Assembly: GCF_034006335.1 (NCBI RefSeq)
Contig: NZ_JAWDIQ010000001.1
From: Paracerasibacillus soli
GTDB lineage: Bacteria > Bacillota > Bacilli > Bacillales > Amphibacillaceae
Reading direction: 5' to 3' (one strand)
DNA: 64,000 nt
The stretch's first letter is position 1. Every line of letters starts with the position of its first letter. The notes under the pieces were generated by a model. It searched no databases and was not told where the DNA came from. It was given only the letters and a program-made list of their open reading frames with translations. The position numbers and the translations under genes were made by a program. Positions 1-9,126 of the stretch are shown here, in pieces.

Positions 1-432
1 TTTTACTACTCGATACATTTCCTTTAAAACTTTCATATAGTCTGGTACATTCCGGAGTCCAAAACCAATTGTAACGTAATCAAATGAATCATCAGCAAAT
101 GGGAGTTCCATTGCATTGCCATGAACATATGAAATGTTATTTAATTTTAGATTGTTAGTCTTTTCTTTGGCGACTTTCAGCATATTTTCACTAAAATCAA
201 GACCAATTACTTCCCCTTCTGCCATTGCTTCCGCTAAAGCAATGGACCAATCACCCGTTCCGCAACATACATCAAGTGCTCTTCCATTCGTTTTAACATT
301 CATTCGCTTCATAACATCCCGGCGCCAAGCCTTGTGTCGCTGAAATGAAATAATAGAATTCATGGAATCATAACGGCCATATATTGTTTCAAATACATGA
401 TGCACACGTTCCTCTTTTGACTGTTCATTCAT
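1..432 (-). CDS. menG: Demethylmenaquinone methyltransferase MenG (UbiE family), 3' end outside window
   Basis: Catalyses the last step of menaquinone synthesis, SAM-dependent C-methylation of demethylmenaquinone, at the cytoplasmic side of the membrane. Reading from the ATG at 432, the first 144 codons are open to the window edge. The SAM-binding motif I (LDVCCGTGDWS, about residues 53-63) and the conserved GFGLRNVPD block near residue 125 are both present. A GGAGAT ribosome site precedes the ATG. It starts six bases after hepS, in the same order as the B. subtilis hepS-menG-hepT operon, so it should be co-transcribed. Only the C-terminal part is missing, because of the window boundary. Confidence 0.95.
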   Translation of the reverse strand, partial: MNEQSKEERVHHVFETIYGRYDSMNSIISFQRHKAWRRDVMKRMNVKTNGRALDVCCGTGDWSIALAEAMAEGEVIGLDFSENMLKVAKEKTNNLKLNNISYVHGNAMELPFADDSFDYVTIGFGLRNVPDYMKVLKEMYRVVK

Positions 433-438
433 TGCCAA

Positions 439-1195
439 TCATCTCCATGTTTTCCGATGGTTTAAAAAATTACTTAAATAGTTTTTAAAACGTTCATGTT
501 CTCGTGGTAGTTCATTTATAAGATGCTCAAGTATAGCAAAACTTTTCAGTATTTCAGTTTTAATCCCAGGAACAGTTTTTAAGATTTCTTGAAAATCAAG
601 ATGATTCATTAAACGATTGTTCGAATGATGAGCAAGGGATATAAGCTTTTTTAAAAATAACCATTCTTCAATAACTTTCTTCAAATACGGCTTATTTATA
701 AATTGGGCAATATGTACATATAATGGAGCTTCTATTTGTTTAACAAGGGTAGAAAAAATCTTGAAACGTTTGAAATTCTTTATAATACAGCTTCATTTTC
801 GCCTCATTAATATCGCGAATCGCACTCGCAAGTTTTTGAATTAATGACACCTCATCTATTTGCGAAAGCATCAAATAATACATACCACTATAATAATCTC
901 CGGCCAACACGTAAAGTTGTTGCGCAATATATTGTTGTTCATGTTCATCGTACATTTTATCCGTAACCAGGTCATGTGTATCTAATGCTATTTGGATAAG
1001 CATTGTTGTCACTATATAAGTTTGTTTCGTTTCTAAGGGCAAGTTTACATTTAACATGACATCATGTAAGAAAAACAGCTTATCTTCATCGATTGAAACT
1101 TTTTGAATGTGTTGATCCATGTAAGAATGTTTAAGTTTCTCTGCTAGTAAATATTTTAAATCTCGTATCTCTATTCCAGTTATCACTTTTTTCAC
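439..1195 (-). CDS. hepS: Heptaprenyl diphosphate synthase component I (frameshifted)
   Basis: Small regulatory subunit of heptaprenyl diphosphate synthase, which with HepT makes the C35 side chain of menaquinone-7. The N-terminal part ([13 protein letters not shown] opening, [21 protein letters not shown]) matches HepS. The frame breaks in a six-A run at 753-758; dropping one base gives a continuous protein that runs on through [15 protein letters not shown] to the stop at 439, about 251 residues, the usual family length. The start is a GTG at 1195 with a weak ribosome site. I infer a sequencing insertion rather than a real mutation, because this pathway is needed for respiration. Confidence 0.88.
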
Positions 1196-1284
1196 CTATG
1201 CCCTTTCAACCAATCCAAGCTAACTTTTGCTATTATAACATAATTTCATCTATGAGATAACAAGTTACGACAAAATGCGTGATT

Positions 1285-1509
1285 TTATTCGTTTTTTAAT
1301 TCTCCATGGCTTGTTTGAATAATTGCTTTACCACGGATTTTTACCGCAGATGTATGTTCTGTAAATTGCGCAATCATCACTTCATCTTTATCCAATTTTT
1401 CGGAATGATGAAATCTTGTATCCGTTCCCCGGGTTAAGCCAATGACATTCACACCATCTTCTAATGCCTTGACTACGAAAAAATCGGTTTTATTTGTTAT
1501 TTCACTCAT
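1285..1509 (-). CDS. mtrB: trp RNA-binding attenuation protein TRAP
   Basis: TRAP forms an 11-subunit ring that, when charged with tryptophan, binds (G/U)AG repeats in the trp leader and promotes termination. The 74-residue product is full length and keeps the highly conserved core VNVIGLTRGTDT, FHHSEKLDKDEV and QFTEHTSAVKIRG, which contains the RNA-binding Lys-Lys-Arg residues and tryptophan pocket. The start codon has a good GGTGG-type ribosome site. In B. subtilis the gene follows folE (mtrA) in a two-gene operon; here folE is absent and hbs with its own terminator lies directly upstream, so mtrB must have its own promoter in 1510-1630. Confidence 0.96.
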   Translation of the reverse strand: MSEITNKTDFFVVKALEDGVNVIGLTRGTDTRFHHSEKLDKDEVMIAQFTEHTSAVKIRGKAIIQTSHGELKNE

Positions 1510-1630
1510 AAACCCACCACCTACCTGTTTATTCGATATTTTTACGCCTATTTATACTATATATGAAAAAGTAATCCTTTGATATCACTATATATCATAT
1601 TACAATGTGGTTATTTCAAATCAAAATAAA

Positions 1631-1661
1631 AAGGATGCGTTTAAACGCACCCTTTTTTATA
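1631..1661 (-). terminator. Rho-independent terminator of hbs
   Basis: On the minus strand a seven-pair stem (GGGTGCG / CGCATCC, one G-U pair that only forms on this strand) with loop TTTAAA is followed by TTTTTATTTT. It lies 18 bases past the hbs stop and isolates hbs from mtrB. Confidence 0.85.
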
Positions 1662-1678
1662 CCCTATGTAAATTCACC

Positions 1679-1951
1679 TTATTTAACGGCATCTTTTAGG
1701 GCTTTTCCTGGTTTGAAAGCAGGAACTTTACTTGCTGGAATTTGAATTTCTTCTCCAGTTTGTGGATTGCGACCTTTACGAGCAGAACGCTCACGTACTT
1801 CAAAGTTACCAAAGCCAATTAATTGTACTTTTTCACCTTTACTAAGTGAATCCATGACAGCTTCAAAAACTGCATCAACCGCTTTACCTGCATCTTTCTT
1901 TGAAAGTTCGCTTTTATCAGCAACCGCATTAATTAAGTCTGTTTTGTTCAT
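1679..1951 (-). CDS. hbs: DNA-binding protein HU
   Basis: Histone-like nucleoid protein; a homodimer that bends DNA with two beta-ribbon arms. The 90-residue product has the complete HU fold: helical N-terminus beginning MNKTDLINAVA, the GFGNFEVRERSARKGRNPQTG signature near residues 46-64 and the PAFKPGKALKDAV tail. The ATG at 1951 is chosen because AGGAGG lies about seven bases upstream; a GTG three codons earlier lies inside that ribosome site and is rejected. It is monocistronic, with a promoter near 2073-2101 and a terminator just downstream. Confidence 0.96.
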   Translation of the reverse strand: MNKTDLINAVADKSELSKKDAGKAVDAVFEAVMDSLSKGEKVQLIGFGNFEVRERSARKGRNPQTGEEIQIPASKVPAFKPGKALKDAVK

Positions 1952-2072
1952 GACATTCACCTCCTCCCAAATAACTTCAGCATAAAGAACAAATAAAATC
2001 TATCTTCATTTGTTCACCAATTAGCCTGATTTTATACCTCGTGTTGCACCAAATTCAATGGCGACAAGGCTT

Positions 2073-2101
2073 ATAATAACCGAGTTCAGAATAAAATTCA
2101 A
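2073..2101 (-). promoter_or_regulatory. Probable SigA promoter of hbs
   Basis: On the minus strand TTGAAT (2101-2096) and TATTAT (2078-2073) are 17 bases apart, giving a 5' leader of roughly 115 bases before hbs. Sequence match only. Confidence 0.55.
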
Positions 2102-2339
2102 CAAAAACTTCTCATTTCTACTATTTTTTTATCATATTTTAAAGAGATTGTAACAATTTATTCCAATTTAATCGCTTTCATATATTTTTATGTAATTTTA
2201 TCTATCATAAACAATATACGACATAAAGAAGGAAAGTCCTGCTATTTTTTAAAAAAATAAAAATTGTTTTTTTCACAAGTTGTGCTTTTAATTTTTATGG
2301 TTGTTGTTAGCGAAAAAGTAACGTTAGAATAAATAGAGC

Positions 2340-2590
2340 TACAAAAATATAGTTCACTTTCCGAGGAGGATATTGACTATATTCGAGCCTACCACATATA
2401 GACTCACAATCGTCGACTGATACACACAATGAATTCACGTCAACGTTATGTACAAACCTTGTACTTCGTCTATCTGCTAAATATAGCTTGTCCTGTACGT
2501 TGGAGGCTAACGCTATACATTAAGCATACAAAGTGTTTTGCCGAATGTGTATCAGCGGCAAACTAAGTTGGTGTATGAAAAAAACTCATC
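2340..2590. other. Structured, GC-richer non-coding block between hbs and spoIVA
   Basis: This block sits in the 770-base gene-free stretch 1952-2722 and is visibly richer in G+C than its surroundings. It contains no ORF with a ribosome site. It holds a 10-base inverted repeat (CTGATACACA at 2417-2426, TGTGTATCAG at 2546-2555) enclosing a small hairpin (GTACAA / TTGTAC, 2450-2464). It opens with TTCCGAGGAGG, a string that also occurs inside the repeat-like element at 59553-59689. It may be a dispersed intergenic repeat or a structured RNA; I cannot decide from one copy. Confidence 0.45.
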
Positions 2591-2646
2591 ATAGCAATTG
2601 TAAGCCTGATTTAATCACCAAAAGGGAATTTTTAAGAACAAACTAA

Positions 2647-2684
2647 AATAAAACAGCAACTATATGAGTAGTTGCTGTTTTATT
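2647..2684 (-). terminator. Terminator of spoIVA
   Basis: Perfect 12-pair stem AAACAGCAACTA / TAGTTGCTGTTT (2651-2662 and 2669-2680) with a six-base loop and flanking T/A runs on both strands. It lies about 40 bases beyond the spoIVA stop. Confidence 0.88.
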
Positions 2685-2722
2685 ATAAATAAGGCCTTAT
2701 AAAAAGTATTTTTAAATAAAAT

Positions 2723-4199
2723 TTACAGGATAATGGCAATTAAGCCACCAGAACCTTCGTTAATAATACGCTCTAACGTATCTTTCAGTTTATAACGCGC
2801 ATTTTTGGCATAAGGGCAATCTTGGCCTGAATTCCTTCGCGAACGATAGAGCTTAATGATCTTCCAAATATATCGGATTCCCAAATAGATAGTGGATCTT
2901 CCTCAAAGTCTTGCATTAAATAACGTACAAGTTCTTCGCTCTGTTTTTCCGTCCCGATAATTGGAGCAAACTCTGATTCTACCTCGACTTTGATCATATG
3001 AATGGAAGGAGCAACGGCTTTTAACCGTACGCCATACCTTGAACCTTGTCTAATAATTTCTGTTCTTCCAGTTCCATGTCTTCTAAACGAGGTGCAGCAA
3101 TTCCATATCCAGTTTGCTTTACCATTTGTAAGGCACCTGCAACTTGGTCATATTCCCGTTTTGCAAAAGCAAAGTCCTGCATTAACTCTAACAGATGATC
3201 CTTTCCACGAATCTCTTCTCCTACAATCTCTTTTAATACTTCATCGTATAAATGATCTGGTGCGTGCAAATCAATTTCTGCAACACCTTCTCCCATTTCC
3301 ATTCCCGCAATGTTTGCTTTATCTATATAATCAAATTCAGAGAAGTTTTGTACGATTTGATCTACATCCCGTAATCGTTTTATATTTTTTACCGTCGTTT
3401 GGATTGCCTCTTGGTAACTTTCTCTTAACCAATGCGTTTCACGTAACACCATTACCCAACTAGGCAAATTTACATTAACCTCTAATACAGGGAATTCGTA
3501 CAATGCTTCCCTTAGTACGTTATAAACATCATGTTCTGTCATACTTTCGATACTCATGGATAATACAGGAATATCGTAAAACTCGGTTAACTCTTGTCTA
3601 AGCATTTCCGTTTCTTGACTTGTTGGTCTCGTTGAATTAATAACCATGATAAATGGTTTTCCTACTTCCTTTAACTCTTCTACCACTTTAGCTTCTGCTT
3701 CTTCGTAACTACTTCTAGAAAATTCTCCTATCGATCCATCCGTGGTTACAACTACCCCTATAGTAGAATGCTCCTGGATAACTTTTCTTGTGCCTATCTC
3801 TGCTGCATCGTGAAAAGGTATTGGATCTTCATACCATGGCGTGTGAATCATTCTTGGGCCATCTTCATCTTCAAATCCTTTAGCACCTTCAACTGCATAA
3901 CCTACACAGTCTACTAATCTAACATTGACATCTAATCCGTCTTCTACATTAACCGTTACAGCTTGATTAGGTATAAACTTTGGCTCGGTAGTCATAATTG
4001 TCTTTCCTGCAGCACTTTGAGGTAATTCGTCATGGGCACGTACGCGATCATTTTCGTCAGCAATATTTGGTAAGACAACAAGTTCCATAAACTTTTTAAT
4101 GAACGTTGACTTTCCCGTGCGTACCGCTCCAACAATACCTAGATAAATATCGCCATTCGTCCGTTTTGAAATATCTTTAAAAATATCGACCTTTTCCAA
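2723..4199 (-). CDS. spoIVA: Stage IV sporulation protein A, spore-coat ATPase (two frameshifts)
   Basis: SpoIVA polymerises on the outer forespore membrane with ATP hydrolysis and forms the basement layer of the coat. The Walker A motif GAVRTGKS is at residues 24-31. Two one-base deletions break the frame: near 3061 (the restored protein reads EIIRQGSRYGVRLKAVAPS) and in a T/A run at 2802-2806 (restored tail ARYKLKDTLERIINEGSGG). With both restored the protein is 492 residues, exactly the B. subtilis length, and ends at the TAA at 2723. The start is TTG at 4199 with GGAGGGG upstream. Mother-cell SigE control is expected from the family, not seen here. Confidence 0.95.
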
Positions 4200-4375
4200 A
4201 TAATCCCCTCCGATCTCACTTACAATTTCTTCATGAACAAGCTACGAGTAATTGACATTACAAGTCTATGATGTTGTCCTACCCAAATATGACTTGATAT
4301 GCTAAAAGAATAAAATTAATTGTCTTTTTATCCTTTTATAGTTACGGTCATGTTGAAAAGCTAAAGGCATGAAAG

Positions 4376-4409
4376 AAACCCTTGCAACAATATATTGTTA
4401 CAAGGGTTT
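4376..4409 (-). terminator. Terminator of yphF
   Basis: Nine-pair stem AAACCCTTG / CAAGGGTTT around a loop that itself contains AACAATATATTGTT. It lies 17 bases past the yphF stop. The T-tract is short. Confidence 0.7.
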
Positions 4410-4425
4410 AATTATGCTAAATAAA

Positions 4426-5148
4426 TTAATTTAAAAAAATTGGTTCTCCGCTTTTATCTATTGTGTACGGAAGAGAATAAACAGGAACAAATGGTGAGTG
4501 GTGAACTAAAATCTCTCGGATATCGTCACCTTCTTTAAAAGTATGTTCATACTTTTGGAGTGCATCAAATAAGTCGATCCGGTAATCAATAAAAAGATTT
4601 CCATCTTTGTCCATAATAATTGGTAAATTTTCTTGTGTAAATGGACTTCTGACGTAAGGTGCATGGTCTAAACCCATTTTTTTATAATCAATCGTATATA
4701 ACCCTGGTGCTACTTCTTCAGCAAAAGGTGGATATAAATGTTGGTCGCGATATATTTCTAACTTTACATTAATATTTCGGATACCTTCAGCTAAACGTAA
4801 ATCAATTAACTTAACAGTTGGCTTATTTTCAGGATCGATAATTGTGTATTGATAAATCCCGCCATTTTCAAAAGCATTCCCCGGTATTTCATTGATTAAA
4901 TGACTTTCCTTTAAAGTTGTAAAATCAACCAAATATTTTTCGTAAATAGGTGTTTCCATTGGTTTAGTCTTAATAGGTACAAGCCCATTATTCTGCTGTT
5001 TATATGTTTCAATAGCTTTTTGGACTGAATCCAACTGCACTTCATTGGGAACCTGATTTTTTTCTAATTCACTATTAGGATATAAACAGCCACTCAACAA
5101 AATAACGAAAAGTATAGAAAATGCAGTTTTAAAATATGTACGTTTCAT
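4426..5148 (-). CDS. yphF: YphF-like lipoprotein
   Basis: A 240-residue predicted lipoprotein. It has a positively charged N-terminus, a hydrophobic stretch and the lipobox LLSGC with the lipidated Cys at residue 21, so the mature protein should be anchored on the outer face of the membrane. The region around NNGLVPIKTKPMETPIYEKY matches B. subtilis YphF, whose function is unknown. It follows the DUF2768 gene by about 20 bases, in the order seen upstream of spoIVA in B. subtilis. Start supported by AAGGGG upstream. Confidence 0.85.
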   Translation of the reverse strand: MKRTYFKTAFSILFVILLSGCLYPNSELEKNQVPNEVQLDSVQKAIETYKQQNNGLVPIKTKPMETPIYEKYLVDFTTLKESHLINEIPGNAFENGGIYQYTIIDPENKPTVKLIDLRLAEGIRNINVKLEIYRDQHLYPPFAEEVAPGLYTIDYKKMGLDHAPYVRSPFTQENLPIIMDKDGNLFIDYRIDLFDALQKYEHTFKEGDDIREILVHHSPFVPVYSLPYTIDKSGEPIFLN

Positions 5149-5167
5149 TATAAACCCCTTTCATACA

Positions 5168-5365
5168 CTACTGTGTCGGACCACTAAATACGATATAAAA
5201 TACAATAAGTGCACCGATAACGAGGCATACGTATGCGAGTAAAGATACGACAGAAGCAATAAATCCTTTTAATTTTTTCCTGCTTAATTCAATAAATACT
5301 ATAGCCAAAATTAAGAGAGCGATTCCACCAAAAGAAATGATCTCTTTTAGTCCTGCTGTAGACAT
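5168..5365 (-). CDS. DUF2768 family small membrane protein (YphE position)
   Basis: A 65-residue protein with two hydrophobic helices (about residues 11-25 and 38-60) separated by a basic RKKLKGF segment, matching the DUF2768/YphE type of Bacillus membrane protein; function unknown. The ATG at 5365 is chosen because AGGAG lies eight bases upstream; the reading frame is open further upstream, but that part has no ribosome site and poor composition. It sits between the gpsA operon terminator and yphF, with which it probably forms a transcript. Confidence 0.8.
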   Translation of the reverse strand: MSTAGLKEIISFGGIALLILAIVFIELSRKKLKGFIASVVSLLAYVCLVIGALIVFYIVFSGPTQ

Positions 5366-5485
5366 GTACTTCACTCCTAGTTTATTACATAATGTTGCAC
5401 CGCCTATTATAACATAATCAAAACAACAACGATGAATAATATGTGTTTGTGCTGAAAGTTGTATAAGCTTGTCTAACACAATAAA

Positions 5486-5525
5486 AAACCGAAATAAAGT
5501 GGGGCTATCTTTATCTCGGTTTGAC
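5486..5525 (-). terminator. Terminator after the SpoVIF-like gene
   Basis: On the minus strand AAACCGAGATAAAG and CTTTATTTCGGTTT pair around a nine-base loop, followed by TTTATT. It closes the transcript ending with the gene at 5620-5874. Confidence 0.8.
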
Positions 5526-5619
5526 TAAATAATCCCTATGCAACTCTATCCATGAATGCTTGTGCGTTGTATTTTATGCGAGGAAGTTCTATTTTGTATC
5601 CTCACTTGCCCAGATATGA

Positions 5620-5874
5620 CTATTTTTTAAATAGTTTATTTAAAGACTGCATATCCATCGGCATGTTGTTTGATGTGATCATACTAACTATCTGGTCTTC
5701 TTTATCTTTTGATATTGGCTTATTTGCCATTTGAGCTAATTGACGGATTAACTGTCTTACAGTTCGTTCATCTGAAAAATCAGCATGTTTTACAGAATCA
5801 GCCACCTTATATATTTCATTGGGACTTAAATTCGCTTGTTTCTTAATTTTCTCAAATGGATTTTGGTTACTCAC
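5620..5874 (-). CDS. SpoVIF-like small sporulation protein
   Basis: An 84-residue soluble protein resembling the stage VI sporulation protein F family (short helical proteins beginning NPFEKIKKQ and containing VRQLIRQLAQMANKPI). Family members are linked to spore coat or late spore maturation. The GTG at 5874 is chosen because AAGGAGG is seven bases upstream; an open frame continues upstream without a site. It lies about 57 bases after gpsA on the same strand and is probably read with it. Family assignment is from recalled motifs. Confidence 0.75.
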   Translation of the reverse strand: MSNQNPFEKIKKQANLSPNEIYKVADSVKHADFSDERTVRQLIRQLAQMANKPISKDKEDQIVSMITSNNMPMDMQSLNKLFKK

Positions 5875-5931
5875 ATACTCGCCTCCTTGCATCGTCATTC
5901 GAAATATTATATGCAAGGTGAACGTAAGTTG

Positions 5932-6972
5932 TTATCGTGTATTTCTATTCCTAATTAAAGAGGCTAATGCATCCATTTCTTCCCTCTTATCGCGATTCAT
6001 TAACTGCTCTACTATATCTTTTGGCTTCTTATCCTCAAATAAGATTTGATAGATTCCATATGTAATTGGCATTTCTACACCTTCAGCTTCAGCAAATTTA
6101 TAGGCTGCTTCTGCAGTTCGAACACCTTCTACAACCATTCCCATTTGGTCTAAGATGTCGTCCAATTTTTTACCTTTTCCTAGCAAGTTTCCTGCACGCC
6201 AGTTTCGACTATGTACACTTGTGCACGTAACAATGAGATCACCGACACCTGAAAGCCCCAAAAAAGATAATGGATTTGCTCCCAGTGAAGTACCTAGTCG
6301 CGTAATTTCTGCAAGTCCCCTCGTTATTAATGCAGCTTTTGCATTATCTCCATAGCCTAATCCATCGGAAATACCGGCTCCTAGTGCGATAATATTTTTT
6401 AATGCTCCACCAAGTTCAATCCCAATCATGTCATTACTTGTATAAACACGAAATGCATCATTAAAAAACAGATGTTGTGCCTGTTTAGCATTTTCCTCAG
6501 AGAGAGATGCAACTGTAACCGTTGTTGGTTGCCGCATAGCTACTTCTTCTGCATGACTAGGACCAGATAATACGACAATATCATCATAGCTATATTGTTC
6601 CATTTCTTCACTTATCATTTGGGAGACTCTTTTTAAAGTACCGGGCTCAATACCTTTGGAGGCATGTATTAAAACTGGTTTATGCTCTAATTGTTCACTT
6701 AAGTTTTGACAAACCTCACGAATAGCTTTCGTAGGAACAACAAGTACGATTGCTTCTACATCTTTTATCGCTTCATATAAGTCGTAATAAGCTTTAATCT
6801 GTTCTGGAATCATAATTTCCAAATACTGCTCATTTTTATGTGTTTCATTAATTTTATTTGCTTGCTCTTCCCGAAATGTCCAAAGTCTTACGTCGTGACC
6901 ATTATCAGCTAATACAATACTTAAAGCTGTTCCCCAACTGCCTGCACCTAACACAGCAACTTTAGTAGTCAA
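5932..6972 (-). CDS. gpsA: Glycerol-3-phosphate dehydrogenase [NAD(P)+] GpsA
   Basis: Reduces dihydroxyacetone phosphate to sn-glycerol-3-phosphate, the backbone of phospholipids and teichoic acid links. The nucleotide-binding loop GAGSWG is at residues 9-14, the substrate-binding GPSHAEE block is central, and the catalytic lysine is in GALKNIIALGAG. Length about 346 matches the family (345 in B. subtilis). The ribosome site AAGGAGG is seven bases before the TTG at 6972 but only one base before the ATG at 6978, so TTG is preferred. It lies 12 bases after der, as in B. subtilis. Confidence 0.95.
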   Translation of the reverse strand: MTTKVAVLGAGSWGTALSIVLADNGHDVRLWTFREEQANKINETHKNEQYLEIMIPEQIKAYYDLYEAIKDVEAIVLVVPTKAIREVCQNLSEQLEHKPVLIHASKGIEPGTLKRVSQMISEEMEQYSYDDIVVLSGPSHAEEVAMRQPTTVTVASLSEENAKQAQHLFFNDAFRVYTSNDMIGIELGGALKNIIALGAGISDGLGYGDNAKAALITRGLAEITRLGTSLGANPLSFLGLSGVGDLIVTCTSVHSRNWRAGNLLGKGKKLDDILDQMGMVVEGVRTAEAAYKFAEAEGVEMPITYGIYQILFEDKKPKDIVEQLMNRDKREEMDALASLIRNRNTR

Positions 6973-6984
6973 TTTCATTCCTCC

Positions 6985-8294
6985 TTATTGACGCTTTCTA
7001 GCAAAAAGATTAATTGGTGTACCAACAAATCCGAAAGCTTCCCTAATTTTATTCTCTAAAAATCGTTTATATGAAAAATGTAATAACTCAGGATCATTAA
7101 CAAAAATAACAAATGAAGGTGGCTTCACCGCTACTTGTGTAGCATATAATATTTTTAATCGTTTTCCTTTAAATGTTGTAGTTGGATTTAAAGCTATAGC
7201 ATCCATAATGACGTCATTTAACACGTTTGTCGGTACTCGCTTAGCATGGTTATCACTTGCCATTCGAATTTCTGGTAATAATGTATGAATACGTTTTTTT
7301 GTTTTTGCAGATAAAAACACAATAGGTGCATAATCCAAAAATTGAAAGTGAGTACGTATGTTTTCTTCAAACGATTTCATTGCTTTTTCATTACTATCTA
7401 CAGTATCCCATTTATTCACAACAATAATGACCGCACGTCCTGCATCATGTGCATATCCAGCAATGCGTTTATCTTGTTCACGGATACCAGTTTCTGCATC
7501 AATTAAAACTAGCACAACATCCGAACGTTCAATTGCTTTTAGTGCCCGAAGTACACTATATTTTTCCGTAGCTTCATACACCTTACCTTTTTTACGCATA
7601 CCTGCTGTATCAATAATAACATAACTTTGTCCATCGCGATCTAATCGTGTGTCTACAGCGTCACGTGTTGTTCCCTCTATATCACTAACAATTACACGTT
7701 CCTCATTTAATAACGCATTCACTAATGAAGACTTACCCACATTCGGTCGGCCTATTAAGCTGAAATGTATCGTTTCGTCATCTTCATCTGTTTCATCGAA
7801 AGAAGGAAAATGTTTAACAACATCATCTAGTAAATCACCTAATCCAAGCCCATGGGCACCAGAAAATGGATATGGCTCTCCAAAACCTAACGCATAATAT
7901 TCATAAATTTCATTTCGCATCTCAGGATTATCTATTTTATTTACTCCTAAAACAACTGGTTTTTTTGATTTGAATAAGATCTTTGCAACAGCCTCATCTG
8001 CTGATGTAATACCTTCCCTTCCATTCAATAAAAAGATGATAACATCCGCTTCATCAATTGCAATTTCTGCTTGCTGACGAACTAAATCTAATAGTGGCTC
8101 ATCCCCATTGAAATACCACCTGTATCAATGAGGTCAAATAAAACAGTTAACCATTCTGCTTGTGCGTATACCCGGTCTCTTGTTACTCCCGGCTTATCTT
8201 CTACAATTGAAATTCTTTCGCCTACAAGGCGATTAAAAATAGTTGACTTTCCAACATTCGGTCTACCAACTATTGCGACAACAGGTTTCCTCAT
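6985..8294 (-). CDS. der: Ribosome-assembly GTPase Der (EngA), frameshifted
   Basis: Essential GTPase with two tandem G domains and a KH-like C-terminal domain, acting in 50S subunit maturation. G1 motifs GRPNVGKS occur at residues 10-17 and again near residue 183; the C-terminal part ends near FGFVGTPI. A four-G run on the coding strand (8103-8106) lacks one base: restoring it turns the premature stop into GGISMGDEPLLDL and gives 436 residues, exactly the B. subtilis length. Because Der is essential, the break is almost certainly a sequence error. Confidence 0.95.
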
Positions 8295-8420
8295 GAAAGG
8301 AACATCCTTTCTCTATTTACATTTTAACTTTATTCATTTTAGCAAAAGTTACTGTGATTAACAATTTTTATTCATGTTTAACAACGCAACATTTTACAAT
8401 TTATAGACATTCTGTACTTT

Positions 8421-9008
8421 TTAAAAAGGATAATGACCTCTTAATTTTGCAAGTAAATATCGTTTCATTTGCATCCAAAAATTCAGGAAAGTCGTGAATA
8501 AAACTGTTACACATAATGTATCAAAGAAATACATTGCTCCAATAATATACGGCAAATTATAACTGTATAGGATAAGAGCATATAATAACTCCCCACCACA
8601 TAATCCAATTACTACAACAGCCAACCTGTTAGTATGTTCTGTACATAGAAAATAGGTAATACCAACGATTATACATGGAATGAATATCATTCGGGGGAAC
8701 AATAACCAAATTGGCGCTTCTTGTTCCCAAATTAAAATACTTGCATAAGCCACCATGACTGTTAAGCCAATTGCCAAATGAAAAACCTGTTTAACAACGT
8801 CGAAATAAATAAGGAAACAACCGAAAAAGAGGATGAAAAAGGCGAATGAAAAATTAATATTTGAAACAGTAACGTATATTTTTGATGAGCAAATAATTAA
8901 TAAAATCCATGTAATTAAAAAAGTTCTTTTTTTAGCTTTATCCATAAAAAAGTATACAATAATAAATAAAATCCAAGCAATCCATAAAAATAACAATCCA
9001 CTATTCAT
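8421..9008 (-). CDS. yphA: YphA-like integral membrane protein
   Basis: A 195-residue protein made up almost wholly of six or so hydrophobic helices. Size, hydrophobicity and position between ypfD and der match B. subtilis YphA (about 199 residues), which has no assigned function. The start has GGAG eight bases upstream. I see no catalytic motif. The 126-base gap to der holds der's promoter region but no clear consensus. Confidence 0.75.
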   Translation of the reverse strand: MNSGLLFLWIAWILFIIVYFFMDKAKKRTFLITWILLIICSSKIYVTVSNINFSFAFFILFFGCFLIYFDVVKQVFHLAIGLTVMVAYASILIWEQEAPIWLLFPRMIFIPCIIVGITYFLCTEHTNRLAVVVIGLCGGELLYALILYSYNLPYIIGAMYFFDTLCVTVLFTTFLNFWMQMKRYLLAKLRGHYPF

Positions 9009-9084
9009 AGTCCCATCTCCGAATTTTACATTTCGTTTACTATGTATAGTATGACGGATGAAGCGTGGTTTTAAACAGCTGTTT

Positions 9085-9120
9085 AAAAAAGTGAGTCTAT
9101 TATACCGTTAGACTCACTCA
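9085..9120 (-). terminator. Terminator of ypfD
   Basis: Nine-pair stem GTGAGTCTA / TAGACTCAC with the minus-strand T-tract TTTTTT. It starts seven bases beyond the ypfD stop. Confidence 0.88.
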
Positions 9121-9126
9121 TTTTAA

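Noticed and set aside
1952..1960. A GTG start three codons upstream for hbs
   Set aside because: It lies inside the AGGAGGTG ribosome site and would leave no spacing.
3002..3463. A 153-codon open frame on the plus strand opposite spoIVA
   Set aside because: It is antisense to a conserved gene, has no ribosome site and gives a low-complexity translation; similar opposite-strand frames across the window were dropped for the same reason.
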